A stretch of DNA of 64,000 bases from Bradyrhizobium sp. Ash2021 (GCF_031202265.1 NZ_CP100604.1:7670501-7734500), one strand, 5' to 3'; positions 34,048 to 43,091 are shown, counted from the first letter of the stretch. Program-made: numbers and translations. Notes: generated by a model from the letters alone, not told the origin.

Positions 34048-34277
34048 CGTTTCGGCGCTTTCCGCGGTCTCTCGCGCGATTTCAGATGGGATAGTCCGGA
34101 GACGACCAGCCGCTGCTCGTCGGTCTGGCCGGACGCGACCTGGCCGAAGATGTGCTCGGTCGCCGCCTTGCGGGCCTGGACCACCGAGGCGTGATCCCGG
34201 TCCTTCAAGGCCTCGAAGACTTCCACCACCTTCTCGACGGCAGCGGGAGCGACATGGGTTTCGAGGTCATCGGCCAT
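34044..34277 (-). CDS. Hypothetical helical protein, 77 residues
   Basis: Start at ATG 34277 (MADDLETHVAPAAVEKVVEV) is favoured over 34286. It is helical, with DHASVVQARKAATEHIFGQVASGQT and a basic end SRERPRKAPKR. Coupled by a 4-bp overlap to the next gene. No family recognised. Confidence 0.6.
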   Translation of the reverse strand: MADDLETHVAPAAVEKVVEVFEALKDRDHASVVQARKAATEHIFGQVASGQTDEQRLVVSGLSHLKSRERPRKAPKR

Positions 34278-34359
34278 GCAAGACAACTGCGGTCCATCGG
34301 TCCGGGTTCCTAGCCTATGGAGCGCGGCTCTGGCGCGGAACGCACGAAGACGCGCAAGC

Positions 34360-34581
34360 CTACTTCTGTGGCGCCGGCGCCTGGGCGTTCGAGTTGTTCG
34401 GGTTCCGCTTGTTGGCTTCGTGATGGCCGATCGCGCAGCCGGCCGCGGCGCCGACCTTGCCGTGTCCAGCCATGTGGCCGGCGATGCCGCCGACGATGGC
34501 GCCCTTGATGCATCCCTTGGCTTCCGCCGGCGAGATCGAGGCGAGTGCGAGAACGCACGCCGCGGCCAGAATAGTCTTCAT
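34360..34581 (-). CDS. Small secreted glycine-zipper protein
   Basis: Encodes 73 residues from ATG 34581. Signal peptide MKTILAAACVLALASISPAEA is followed by GCIKGAIVGGIAGHMAGHGKVGAAAGCAIGHHEA, a Gly-zipper with two Cys, and a short Asn/Pro/Gln tail. Such proteins lie in the periplasm or outer membrane. A longer upstream start (34701) would hide the signal peptide and is rejected. Confidence 0.78.
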   Translation of the reverse strand: MKTILAAACVLALASISPAEAKGCIKGAIVGGIAGHMAGHGKVGAAAGCAIGHHEANKRNPNNSNAQAPAPQK

Positions 34582-34699
34582 GATCGGTCTCCGAACTGAC
34601 GAGTGGTCCTGTGGATCAAGTCTCCGCAACAAACCCTGTTCCGCGAAGAATGATCCGGCACCCGGTGGAACACCCGATGCCGCTGAAGGCTTGGGGCGC

Positions 34700-34918
34700 A
34701 TGGACGTCCCATCTCCGGAAATGCGCCGGGTCCTGCGCCAGGCCCGCCTCTACGGATACCTAGAGGCGCGCGACGGCAGGCTGTTTCATCCGGGCGGCAA
34801 CAAGGCCCTGTGCCGCGTCGCGACCGCGGAAGCGATGGCGCGCGAGGGATGGCTGAAACGGGACGCCGATCGCTACGCGATCACGCCCGAGGGCTCATCC
34901 GCGGAGGCGCGGCGTTGA
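34700..34918 (+). CDS. Hypothetical winged-helix-like protein, 72 residues
   Basis: ATG 34700 gives MDVPSPEMRRVLRQARLYGY, LEARDGRLFHPGGNKALCRV, ATAEAMAREGWLKRDADRYAITPEG. The last part resembles the second half of a winged helix (recognition helix and wing), so nucleic-acid binding is possible. A longer frame from 34457 is antisense to the glycine-zipper gene and rejected. Confidence 0.55.
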   Translation: MDVPSPEMRRVLRQARLYGYLEARDGRLFHPGGNKALCRVATAEAMAREGWLKRDADRYAITPEGSSAEARR

Positions 34919-35064
34919 TGGCTGCCCGCATTAGAGAGATGCACTTCATATAATTCCTCCCTGTGTTGTTGCGCGTCAGCGCGCGCCCTACGCCGCTATC
35001 GGAACCCAGGCGACCCGGGACCGGCATGAATCCTAACGTTTTGCCAGAATGGAAGGTTCTCTTG

Positions 35065-35171
35065 GGGCTACACCCAGGGGCCACACCAGAAGCTCTGGGC
35101 GTGCAAGAAACCCTTATTTTACGGGGCTTTCTCGAGGCCATTATAACGTGGTGGAGAGAGTGGGATTCCCT
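35065..35171 (-). repeat. tRNA-Ser 3' end plus flank, copy A
   Basis: Read on the minus strand, GAATCCCACTCTCTCCACCA (35168-35149) matches the 3' end of an alphaproteobacterial tRNA-Ser. It is followed by AGAAAGCCCCGTAAAATAAGG and further flank. The rest of the tRNA is missing. It looks like an attachment-site half left by integration at tRNA-Ser. Confidence 0.6.
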
Positions 35172-35194
35172 TCCCCCATCGCATTTTTCTCAGG

Positions 35195-35222
35195 AAACCC
35201 CGTAAAACAAGGCGTTCGCGAA
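35195..35222 (+). repeat. Third partial copy of the tRNA-flank motif
   Basis: GAAACCCCGTAAAACAAGGC resembles the AGAAAGCCCCGTAAAATAAGG flank of copies A and B, but without a tRNA end before it. Confidence 0.5.
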
Positions 35223-35484
35223 AAGTCCCGTCGCGATTTGTGACCACCGCCGTGTACCACCGCCTGAGGGTCCGAAGGACTCGTTTTTCGAGCGATTTCG
35301 AGGCGTTTCACGACGCGCCGCAAACGCGGAACGCCACGTCATTCGGCCGTTATCAGATCGAGCCTGTCGCGGCGTTGGACGATATCGGGGGTCTCGGATC
35401 GGCTCAAGAGTGGTACGCAGAAATAAAGCCGGTAGTTCCGTGAGCCTCATTTTTCTGGGTTTTCGGCAACTTGGTTCTGACCGG

Positions 35485-35592
35485 TGGGGAATCCCTCCCT
35501 CTCCGCCACGTTAAAAAGGCTTCGAGAAAGCCCCGTAAAATAAGGACTTCTTGCACGACCGGGATTCCCGGTGTAGCCCCAGGGTGTAGCCC
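35485..35592 (+). repeat. tRNA-Ser 3' end plus flank, copy B (inverted relative to A)
   Basis: GAATCCCTCCCTCTCCGCCA at 35489-35508 again matches a tRNA-Ser 3' end, followed by AGAAAGCCCCGTAAAATAAGG and GACTTCTTGCACG. Reverse-complementing this copy gives about 80% identity to copy A over roughly 105 bp. Confidence 0.6.
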
Positions 35593-35768
35593 CTCGGGTG
35601 GCCCCCTTTTTACCCAAATCAAACCCAAATGGAAGGGCGCTGCGAAACCTATTCCGGTTGGCCGATGGGCCGCATACCCCCTCGGCGAAGGCATCAGGAA
35701 GCGGCCAAGTTCACGTGCCTCGCATGCGGCAGGAGCATCCGTCTGGACGCATGACCTCGCGGATTCGG

Positions 35769-36600
35769 TCAGTTGTCACCCTCCATCGAGGCCAATGCGT
35801 CGCGGATGTGCTTCGAGTTCTTCACCCAGACGGGCACGTCGGCCAAGTCCGCATCCTGCCCCCTGATGGCCTTCAACAGGCGCATTTCGTCCAGCAGATA
35901 GAACAACATCGCCCGTCGGACCGCGATGACCGAAAGACCCTGCTTCATTCCGTACTCTCGAGCGATCGTCGAGCGCTGGGTCGGCGACAGTCTCGGATGC
36001 GGCACGAACTCGACCTCGACGGTCTTGTGCCAGTCGTCGTCCAACGTGGCAGGGAGGGGCGCATGGTCGGGAAGGGAATCAGAAACCAGCACGCGTGAGA
36101 GGGAGAAGTCGATGAAGCGCTTCCGGGAGAAGTCGAAGGCGCGGACATGGTAGCGACCGGACGCCTTCACGACGGTGTGCGGGCAGACCACGCGCTCGCT
36201 GGCTTCGGTGCTCGTCATCGACTGATACTTCAACCGGCAACTTCCGCGCAGTTCAGTAGCGGCGAGGAGAGCCCTGACGTTGTCAGGTTCGATCCGGTGC
36301 TCCGGCGGGGCGAGCAATTCAACCGACAGCGGTTCGTCCGGCCGCGCGTCCGGAAATTTCGTGAGCCACAGGTCGTCCAGCGAGCTAGGCACGTCGAACA
36401 CCGGGACGAATTTTCCGGGGCGGAGATAGGTCCCCGCCCTGGAAAGCCGGCGGCGGCAGGGCCAGGCTTTCTTTCCGGTGGAGGAGTTGCCGACAGGTGG
36501 CGATAGGTCTTTATATCTATTTTTGCTTGTGCTCCGGATATGCCAAATTTCGCGGCATGATCTGCGAGTCGCAAAAAACCGAACCAGTTCAATCTGTCGT
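35769..36600 (-). pseudogene. WYL-domain transcriptional regulator, frameshifted and N-terminally cut
   Basis: The long frame (C-terminal about 240 residues) carries the WYL domain: LLAATELRGSCRLKYQSM, VVCPHTVVKASGRYHVRAFD and FIDFSLSRVLVSDS, then SPTQRSTIAREYGM. The helix-turn-helix start is in a different minus frame (RLNWFGFLRLADHAAKFGIS, then QAKIDIKTYRHLS), joining near 36,490. The first helices are missing where an IS630 fragment begins. Related WYL regulators (BrxR/CapW type) repress defence operons until ligand binding. This copy is probably non-functional. Confidence 0.7.
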
Positions 36601-37301
36601 CGATCTAGTGAAGGCGCTTGAGCTTGGCGACCGTGACGTCGTGGTGTCCTGCGACACACTCTGGCGGTTCCTCAAGCGCCAAGGCATCAGCTTCAAAAAA
36701 AACCGTGTTCGCGACCGAGCAGGATCGTCCTGACATCGCGCGCCGCCATGCCTGGTGGAGACGACACCAATCGAAAATCGATCCCGCCCGTCTCGTCTTC
36801 ATCGATGAGACCTGGGCAAAGACCAACATGGCCCGGACCCATGGCTGGTGGCGACGGGGCGCCCCTCTCAGGGCTCAGGTTCCGCACGGCCATTGGCGCA
36901 CGATGACCTTCCTCGCGGCACTCCGGCACGACCGGATCGCGGCGCCATGCGTCATCGACGGGCCGATCAACGGCGAGAGCTTCCGTGCCTATGTCGAGCA
37001 GTTGCTGGTGCCAACACTTCAACCCGGCGACATCGTCGTCATGGACAATCTCGGCTCCCACAAGGGCCTCGCTATCCGAAGCGCCATCCGCGCCGCGGGC
37101 GCACGGCTCGTCTTCTTGCCGCCCTATAGCCCCGACCTCAATCCGATCGAGCAGGTCTTCGCAAAGCTCAAAATCCTGCTCCGAAAGGCTGAAGAACGCA
37201 CCGTCGACGGCGTGTGGCGTCGCATTGGCAGCCTTCTCCCACAATTCACACCGCAAGAATGCGCAAACTACCTCCGCAACTCAGGATATGCTTCTGTCTA
37301 A
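36598..37301 (+). pseudogene. IS630 transposase, 5'-truncated with an A-tract frameshift
   Basis: The first part reads [15 protein letters not shown], then an eight-A tract (36693-36702 region). The rest reads [20 protein letters not shown] in the +1 frame and continues to 37301. The DDE motifs are in [22 protein letters not shown] and [13 protein letters not shown]. With seven A residues the two parts would be one frame, so there is one extra A, either a mutation or the slippage site some IS630 elements use. Loss of the N-terminal DNA-binding region makes it inactive. Confidence 0.8.
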
Positions 37302-37320
37302 ATCGGAAAGACTCTAGTAT
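36598..37320 (+). mobile_element. Truncated IS630-family element
   Basis: The element lacks its left end and the transposase N-terminal HTH. The right end, after the transposase stop, runs to about 37,320 and includes AATCGGAAAGACTCTAGTA, where a terminal TA is expected for this family. Insertion or recombination here removed the start of the WYL gene. No intact partner copy was seen in the window. Confidence 0.65.
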
Positions 37321-37498
37321 CGAAACTTCAGACCGAATGTAATGCTAGTGGCGAAGCGGCTTAACTCTCCACAATGACCGATCACGGTAACATAGCGTCG
37401 GGTCAGTCGCTTATGTGAGCCCCTCTGACCCAATTTCATAGGCGACTGCCGTCAGATTGGGATAGGTTGGACACTGGTGATCTTCTGGAGGTCGAGCC

Positions 37499-38034
37499 AT
37501 GAATTTCCGGCGTGCCATCCCGACTGGAAACCGGATGCTTCACCTCTGGCGATCGCTGAGGCGCCCTAAGCCAGCATTGCTTGGCGCCGCTCTTCTCGCT
37601 ACCGCGTCCGCGCTGTGTTCATGCTCTGAGCAACCAGCATCGCTCGCCGACTATATTGCCGCCATCTGCTCGAAGCAGTTTCGTTCATCCCCCAAGGATG
37701 AAGCGCCCTTCTTGGCCGAAAATGTCAGCGCGATGACGAAGATGATGATCGACATGGGCATTCAGCCGTCCGGGACGTAGACATTGACTTCGTTGCGCTG
37801 ATGACACCGCACCATCAAGGAGCGATCGAGATGGCGCAGGCGGAGCTGCGCTATGGTCGCAATGAGCAGCTCAAACGCATGGCGCAAGAGATCATCGTCA
37901 CCCAGCAACAAGAGATCGTTGTGATGCGGCTGGCGCTCGGCAAATCGGTTTCCCCGTCGAACCAGATCTCTTCGGTGGCACCGATTGACTCGAGATTCAA
38001 TCAGCTTCCGACGCATCTAGGCGAGGAGCCGTGA
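37499..38034 (+). pseudogene. DUF305 family protein, broken by a one-base deletion
   Basis: The first frame encodes a lipoprotein-like leader (AALLATASALCSCSEQ) and a helix MTKMMIDMGIQPSG, then stops at 37780. A second frame continues VDIDFVALMTPHHQGAIEMA, then RYGRNEQLKRMAQEIIVTQQQ to 38034. Restoring one G in the GGGACG run at about 37,774 would give SGDVDIDFVALM, matching the intact paralog at 44383. DUF305 proteins are His/Met-rich periplasmic helical proteins that may bind metal. It precedes a beta-propeller gene by 1 bp, as in the second module. Confidence 0.82.
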
Positions 38035-38035
38035 C

Positions 38036-39565
38036 ATGAAAAGCACATCAGCTACCACCGCGTTGCTGATCGCAACAGTTCTGGTAACTATGCAAGATGT
38101 TCAGGCGGGGCAGGCTCCCGGCGCAGCTTCCGCGCCCGATATTCCGGTAAGCCACCATGACCGGGTCTACGCGGCCGAGCAGTTCTCGAACACGGTCTCT
38201 GTCACCGATCCCGTCGACAACAAGCTGCTCGGACTAATCAGGCTAGGCGATCCATCTCCGATGAACTTCAGCCCACTGTACAGAGGACAGTTGCTGGTGC
38301 ACGGCATGGGTTTCTCACCTGACCATCGCACCATCGCCGTCGTATCGATTGGCTCCAACTCCGTCACTTTCATCGATACCGCAACCAATGCAGTCAAGCA
38401 CACCACCTATGTCGGCCGCGCGCCGCACGAGGCCTTCTTTACGCCTGATGCCAAGGAAGTGTGGGTCACCGTCCGTGGCGAGAATTACGTTAGCGTGTTG
38501 GACGGAATGACCTACGAGGAAAAGACGCGGATCATCGTTCCAAATGGCCCAAGCATGACGATCTTCTCGCCCGACGGGAAATACGGCTATGTGTGTTCGT
38601 CATTTACCCCTGAGACTGACGTGATCACGGTCGTTGACCATAAGATCGTTGGGAGGGTGCCACAAGCGAGCCCGTTCTGCCCAAACATTGCCGCAACGCC
38701 CGATGGCGCGCAGGTTTGGTTCACGTTGAAGGATACCGGCAAAACGCAGGTCTTCGACGCGCAGCCACCGTTTTCCATACTGAAGACGCTCGACACCGGT
38801 CCGATCACCAATCACGTTAATTTCGTGCGCAATGCCCGTGGTCAGTTCGCCTACGTCACCGTTGGCGGTCTCAACGAGGTTCAGGTGTTCCGCACCGACG
38901 ATTTCAACAAAGTCGCGACGATTCAAGTCGGGAGCCTTCCGCATGGTATTTGGCCGTCGGGCGACGGCACCCGCGTTTATGTCGGGCTCGAGAACGACGA
39001 TAGGCTGGCCGCGATCGATACGCTGACGAATACAGTAATTGCCACCGTGGCGATCGGTCAGGCCGCGCAGGCCGTGACCTATGTGCCTGACGCCCTACCC
39101 GCGGGCAACACCGGCAATGCGGCGATGACCAATATGGCTGGCATTGCAGACTTCGCCCCCGAAGGTGCCCGAACGTCGAACCTGCAGCCGCTGGGGATCG
39201 CCGGTCAGACGGTTCACTTCACGATGGTGCCGCCGGAACGCAACGCGGGTGCCATCGGTACCAAAGCGCCAACCAGCGTGACGCTGTTCGATCAAGGGCT
39301 GATCCAGGTACTAGAGGCCTCCGTCACCGGGCTCCAGCCGATGCAACCCTATGTGATCGCGCTGGCGAACCGCGCGGATGGTTCCGGCGCTCTCCAGTCA
39401 CTAAGCAGATTCATGACGAATCCGGCTGGCTCGGCGATTATGAACGCGATCGGCCCGATCCGGCAGATCGTGCAAGGCGAAGCCGATGCACCCCGCCGCT
39501 ATCTGGTTATCGCACCGTGGTCAGCGGCGCAGCTTGGCAAGCCGGTTCAGGTGCAGGCCGAGTAA
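38036..39565 (+). CDS. Secreted YVTN beta-propeller protein (copy 1)
   Basis: Encodes 509 residues with signal peptide MKSTSATTALLIATVLVTMQDVQA. Repeats such as VYAAEQFSNTVSVTDPVDNKLL, VVSIGSNSVTFIDTATNAV, EVWVTVRGENYVSVLD and RVYVGLENDDRLAAIDTLTNTVI are seven-bladed YVTN/40-residue propeller blades. A 25-residue insertion (GNTGNAAMTNMAGIADFAPE) relative to copy 2 lies near 365, then a C-terminal beta domain (TSVTLFDQGLIQVLEASVTGL). It pairs with the upstream DUF305 gene. Propellers of this type are periplasmic; substrate unknown. About 70% identical by eye to the copy at 44917. Confidence 0.85.
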   Translation: MKSTSATTALLIATVLVTMQDVQAGQAPGAASAPDIPVSHHDRVYAAEQFSNTVSVTDPVDNKLLGLIRLGDPSPMNFSPLYRGQLLVHGMGFSPDHRTIAVVSIGSNSVTFIDTATNAVKHTTYVGRAPHEAFFTPDAKEVWVTVRGENYVSVLDGMTYEEKTRIIVPNGPSMTIFSPDGKYGYVCSSFTPETDVITVVDHKIVGRVPQASPFCPNIAATPDGAQVWFTLKDTGKTQVFDAQPPFSILKTLDTGPITNHVNFVRNARGQFAYVTVGGLNEVQVFRTDDFNKVATIQVGSLPHGIWPSGDGTRVYVGLENDDRLAAIDTLTNTVIATVAIGQAAQAVTYVPDALPAGNTGNAAMTNMAGIADFAPEGARTSNLQPLGIAGQTVHFTMVPPERNAGAIGTKAPTSVTLFDQGLIQVLEASVTGLQPMQPYVIALANRADGSGALQSLSRFMTNPAGSAIMNAIGPIRQIVQGEADAPRRYLVIAPWSAAQLGKPVQVQAE

Positions 39566-39843
39566 GACACTCGGTCATTACCTGTTTGCTTATTTGGCAA
39601 GATTTCTAGGCCTTGCTGCCAATGCTCGGTCGGTATCATGACGTCGCGCGTGTAGTCAGCGAATGGCTTGATACGTGCTGTGGCGATCTGCCCGCCAACT
39701 TGATTTCCAACCGACATGGACCAGCCCTCTCGCGGTGGGGCCCGGCACTTCCTTCGTAAAAGCGAACAGTTGGGAGCGCGATCCGTTTTTCACGTTTGTG
39801 TGAGCAAAAGAGACGGCGACGGCGTGTAGGCCGTTGCGCGCAG
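39566..39843. other. Gap with a possible eroded coding stretch on the minus strand
   Basis: Minus-strand reading gives EGWSMSVGNQVGGQIATARI, then KPFADYTRDVMIPTEHWQQG, which looks protein-like but lacks a start and changes frame near 39,735. It may be a fragment of a gene interrupted by the adjacent IS element. I cannot name the family. Confidence 0.3.
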
Positions 39844-39847
39844 CTAG

Positions 39848-41300
39848 GAGCCTGTCCGAATAGTGGCTGTTCAATTCTGAGCGAGTCTGATTCAACCTTG
39901 GGCGATGAGCAAGTATTTTCGCCCCTGGAATATCGATCAGACGCTGCTTCTGCCGCCGAATGTGCAGGACTTCGTGCCGAAAGGCCATGTCTCGCGGTTT
40001 ATCGTTGAACTGGTGCGGGAGAGCCTCGATCTCAAGGAGATCACGGGCAGCTATGTGAGCGGGCTCGGGCAGCCGCCGTTCGACCCGCGCATGATGGTGG
40101 CGCTTGTGCTGCACGGCTATGCGAGTGGGCTGTATTCATCGCGGCGGATCGCGAAGGCCTGCCGCGAACGGAATGATTTTGTAATGATTGTCGCGCTCGA
40201 TCCGCCGGATTTTCGCACGATCAGCGACTTCCGCAAGCGGCATTTGAAGGCGCTCGGCGCACTGTTCCTGCAGGTTCTGAAGTTGTGCGAGACGGCAGGG
40301 CTGGTCAAACTCGGCCATGTCGCGCTTGATGGCACGAAGATCAAAGCGAACGCGTCGAAACATAAAGCGATGAGTTATGAGCGCATGAAGAAACGCGAGG
40401 CGGAATTGAAAGCCGAGGTCGCTCGCATGCTGGCGGCCGCTGAGGCGGCGGATGCTCAGGAGGACGAGACTTTCGGCAAAGACAAACGCGGCGACGAGCT
40501 GCCGGATTGGGCTGGCGACAAGGAGAAGCGGCTGGCGAAGATCCAGCAGGCGATGGCGGCGCTGGAGGCCGACGCCAGGCTGGCCGCGGAGGAAGAGCGT
40601 CGCATCGAGGCCGAAAAGGAACAGCAGCGCCAAGCCGAAGGCCGCAAGAAGCCGGGCAAACCGGCGGCGCCGGCATCGGACCAGCCTGATCCCAAGTCGC
40701 AACGCAACTTCACCGATCCGGAAAGCCGCATCATGAAGTCGAAGGATGGCTTCGTTCAGGCCTATAATGCACAGGCCGCCGTCGACGCAGGCGCCCAGAT
40801 CATTGTCGCGCACGAACTGACGCAGTGCGGCAACGATCAGGGCCAGCTGGTGCCCCTGATCGAGGCCATCGAGAACAATCTCGGCCGCACGCCGGAGCAG
40901 GCCTCAGCGGACTCCGGCTACTGCAGCGAATCCAATCTCGAAGCGCTCGAAGCACATCGCGTTGACGGCTATGTCGCGCCTGGACGCGCCAAGCACCCGA
41001 CAGCCGCGAACGGAAAAATCGGCGGACCGCTGACCCAACGGATGCGAAAGAAGATCGACGATGGCGGCTTCGAAACGCCCTACCGATTGAGAAAGCAAGT
41101 GGTCGAACCGGTCTTCGGACAGATCAAACAGGCGCGCGGCTTCCGCCAGTTCCTGTTGCGGGGTGTCGAAAAAGTGCGTGCCGAGTGGGCCATGATCTGC
41201 ACCGCCCACAACCTCCTGAAGCTGTTCACCCTCGCAAAGGCTGCCTGAGCCGGCTAACATGCCAATAAATGCCCGTCGCAGCACCTATCTGGACGGACTC
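39848..41300 (+). mobile_element. Intact IS1182-family insertion sequence
   Basis: A 1453-bp element. Left end GAGCCTGTCCGAATAG (39848-) pairs with the right end, whose reverse complement is GAGTCCGTCCAGATAG (to 41300), 13 of 16 matching. CTAG flanks both sides (39844-39847 and 41301-41304), fitting a 4-bp target duplication of a palindromic site. The transposase gene is intact, so it may be active. Confidence 0.85.
39905..41248 (+). CDS. IS1182-type transposase (DDE)
   Basis: Encodes 447 residues. The N-terminal InsH-like domain includes DQTLLLPPNVQDFVPKGHVS and PPFDPRMMVALVLHGYASGL. HVALDGTKIKANASKHKAMS carries the first catalytic Asp, and QASADSGYCSESNLEAL the second. A basic, Gln-rich coiled insert lies at about 150-255. 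The end RLRKQVVEPVFGQIKQARGF holds the Glu region. The ORF fills the element. No frameshift is seen. Confidence 0.92.
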   Translation: MSKYFRPWNIDQTLLLPPNVQDFVPKGHVSRFIVELVRESLDLKEITGSYVSGLGQPPFDPRMMVALVLHGYASGLYSSRRIAKACRERNDFVMIVALDPPDFRTISDFRKRHLKALGALFLQVLKLCETAGLVKLGHVALDGTKIKANASKHKAMSYERMKKREAELKAEVARMLAAAEAADAQEDETFGKDKRGDELPDWAGDKEKRLAKIQQAMAALEADARLAAEEERRIEAEKEQQRQAEGRKKPGKPAAPASDQPDPKSQRNFTDPESRIMKSKDGFVQAYNAQAAVDAGAQIIVAHELTQCGNDQGQLVPLIEAIENNLGRTPEQASADSGYCSESNLEALEAHRVDGYVAPGRAKHPTAANGKIGGPLTQRMRKKIDDGGFETPYRLRKQVVEPVFGQIKQARGFRQFLLRGVEKVRAEWAMICTAHNLLKLFTLAKAA

Positions 41301-41397
41301 CTAGGAGCAAACGGGTCGCAAAATATCCTTGGCCGGCGGAATAGAACGCTTCGTCAAACGTCACCACCGATGCAATCCTTTGCATCATGGAGCTAAA

Positions 41398-41787
41398 ATG
41401 ACCAAGCTTACAATCCGCAGCCTTCTCATCGTCGCGGCATCATTCGCCACAATTTCGGCCGCGAATGCGGCCCCGCTAACCAAGACCGGTACCAGCGACA
41501 AGGGGCCCATCCTGACGGACGCCAGGGGAATGTCGCTCTACACCTTCGACAAGGACACCGAGGGCAAGTCTGCCTGCAACGGCCCCTGTGCGACCAACTG
41601 GCCGGTGCTGAAGGCCGAAGCAGGCGACAAGCCGGGCGACAACTACACGATCATCTCGCGCGACGACGGTTCCAGGCAGTGGGCCTACAAGGGCAAGCCG
41701 CTCTACACCTTTGCCAAGGATCAGAAGGCCGGCGACATCACCGGCGACGGATTTCTGAACGGCACCTGGCATCTCGCAAAGCCCTGA
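41398..41787 (+). CDS. Secreted protein with Yx(F/W)xxD repeats (PF03640-like)
   Basis: Encodes 129 residues from ATG 41398. Signal peptide MTKLTIRSLLIVAASFATIS..ANA. The two family motifs SLYTFDKD and PLYTFAKD are present, along with CNGPCATNWPVL containing two Cys. The family consists of small periplasmic or lipidated proteins of unknown role. It lies between the IS element and a hydrolase gene. Confidence 0.82.
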   Translation: MTKLTIRSLLIVAASFATISAANAAPLTKTGTSDKGPILTDARGMSLYTFDKDTEGKSACNGPCATNWPVLKAEAGDKPGDNYTIISRDDGSRQWAYKGKPLYTFAKDQKAGDITGDGFLNGTWHLAKP

Positions 41788-41938
41788 TATCAGCTGCAAC
41801 AAGGTCCGCGCGCATCGGCGATTTGAGCGGCGCGCGGGCGCTTCCCCAACGATTGATCGTGCGGCCGTATTCCCACGCACACGCGGCAATGTCGCGATCA
41901 ACCCTGGTCCACGTCTGACCAACCAAGGAGATTAACCC

Positions 41939-43000
41939 ATGGTTACAATCAAGAAGTCCGAAGAAATCAACCAGCCGCGCCGGCGATTTTTTGGCACGGC
42001 AGCGCTGACGATCGCTGCTGCCCAATTGGCCTTGAGCAGCTTTGCCGAGGCGCAACCAAGCAAAGCAAAGCTGGCAGGTGTGCGCACGATCAAACCGGGG
42101 ACCAACATGTCGTTCAGCTCACTGAAGCAGATCGACGCCGGCCTTCTGAATGTTGGATATGCAGAAGCTGGTCCTGCCGGTGGTCCTGCCGTCATTCTTC
42201 TGCATGGTTGGCCCTACGACATTCACAGCTTTGTCGAGGTTGCACCTTTGCTGGCATCGGCGGGCTACCGGGTAATCGTACCCTATCTGCGCGGCTATGG
42301 CACGACGCGCTTTCTTTCAAGTGAAACATTCCGGAACGGCCAGCAAGCGGCGGTCGCGATGGATATCGTCGCTCTCATGGACGCGCTCAAGATCGAGAAG
42401 GCGACCCTCGCCGGATTTGATTGGGGAGCGCGGACGGCCAACATCATCGGGGCGCTATGGCCGGAGCGCTGCAAGGCCATGGTCTCCGTGAGTGGTTATC
42501 TGATCGGCAGCCCCAACATGGTGCCGTTGCCGCCAAAGGCTGAACTCGCATGGTGGTACCAATATTACTTTGCCACGGAAAACGGCCGGGCCGGCTACGA
42601 CAAATACCGGCACGATTTTGCGAAGCTCATCTGGCAGCTCGCTTCGCCGAAATGGGACTTCGACGACGCCACATTCGATCGCAGCGCAGCGTCCCTGGAT
42701 AATCCGGATCAGGTCGCGATCGCGATCCACAATTATCGCTGGCGACTCGGCCTTGCCCGGGGCGAGCCCCAATACGACGGTCTGGACAAGCGGCTTGCGG
42801 AATCTCCCGTCATCACGGTGCCGACCATCACCCTCGAAGGTGACGCCAACGGCGCGCCACATCCAGACCCCAGCGCTTACGTGAAGAAATTCTCGGGCAA
42901 GTACGAACATCGGACCATCAAGGGCGGCATTGGACACAATCTGCCTCAGGAAGCCCCGCAGGCCTTCGCCGGAGCTGTCATCGACGTCGCCGAAGGCTGA
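41939..43000 (+). CDS. Exported alpha/beta hydrolase, epoxide hydrolase/dehalogenase type
   Basis: Encodes 353 residues. PRRRFFGTAALTIAAAQLAL is a Tat signal. LLHGWPYD forms the oxyanion hole and AGFDWGART gives an Asp nucleophile (D161), typical of epoxide hydrolases and dehalogenases instead of Ser esterases. GGIGHNLPQE near the end supplies the catalytic His. It is expected in the periplasm. It has its own ribosome site (AAGGAG). Two further Asp-nucleophile hydrolases of a different subfamily occur at 58.7-61.5 kb. Confidence 0.87.
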   Translation: MVTIKKSEEINQPRRRFFGTAALTIAAAQLALSSFAEAQPSKAKLAGVRTIKPGTNMSFSSLKQIDAGLLNVGYAEAGPAGGPAVILLHGWPYDIHSFVEVAPLLASAGYRVIVPYLRGYGTTRFLSSETFRNGQQAAVAMDIVALMDALKIEKATLAGFDWGARTANIIGALWPERCKAMVSVSGYLIGSPNMVPLPPKAELAWWYQYYFATENGRAGYDKYRHDFAKLIWQLASPKWDFDDATFDRSAASLDNPDQVAIAIHNYRWRLGLARGEPQYDGLDKRLAESPVITVPTITLEGDANGAPHPDPSAYVKKFSGKYEHRTIKGGIGHNLPQEAPQAFAGAVIDVAEG

Positions 43001-43091
43001 TCGGCATCAAGGGCCTGCGGATTGCTACAGGAGTCCGCAGGCTGCCCTTGGTTAAGACTCCGCGCTCGAAACAGACAACTGGTGAGACGAG

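Larger units (their letters stand above)
34919..35768. other. Gene-free stretch holding tRNA-Ser-end repeats
   Basis: 850 bp without a credible gene. It contains two inverted copies of a tRNA-Ser 3' end with its flank and a third partial copy, listed separately. The rest, including 35,240-35,460, shows nothing recognisable. Confidence 0.55.

Noticed and set aside
35149..35508. A complete tRNA-Ser gene
   Set aside because: Only the 3' terminal 20 nt match; no acceptor 5' strand, anticodon arm or D arm could be found.
39656..40114. A 152-residue minus-strand open frame across the IS1182 left end
   Set aside because: It crosses the insertion sequence boundary and is antisense to the transposase start.
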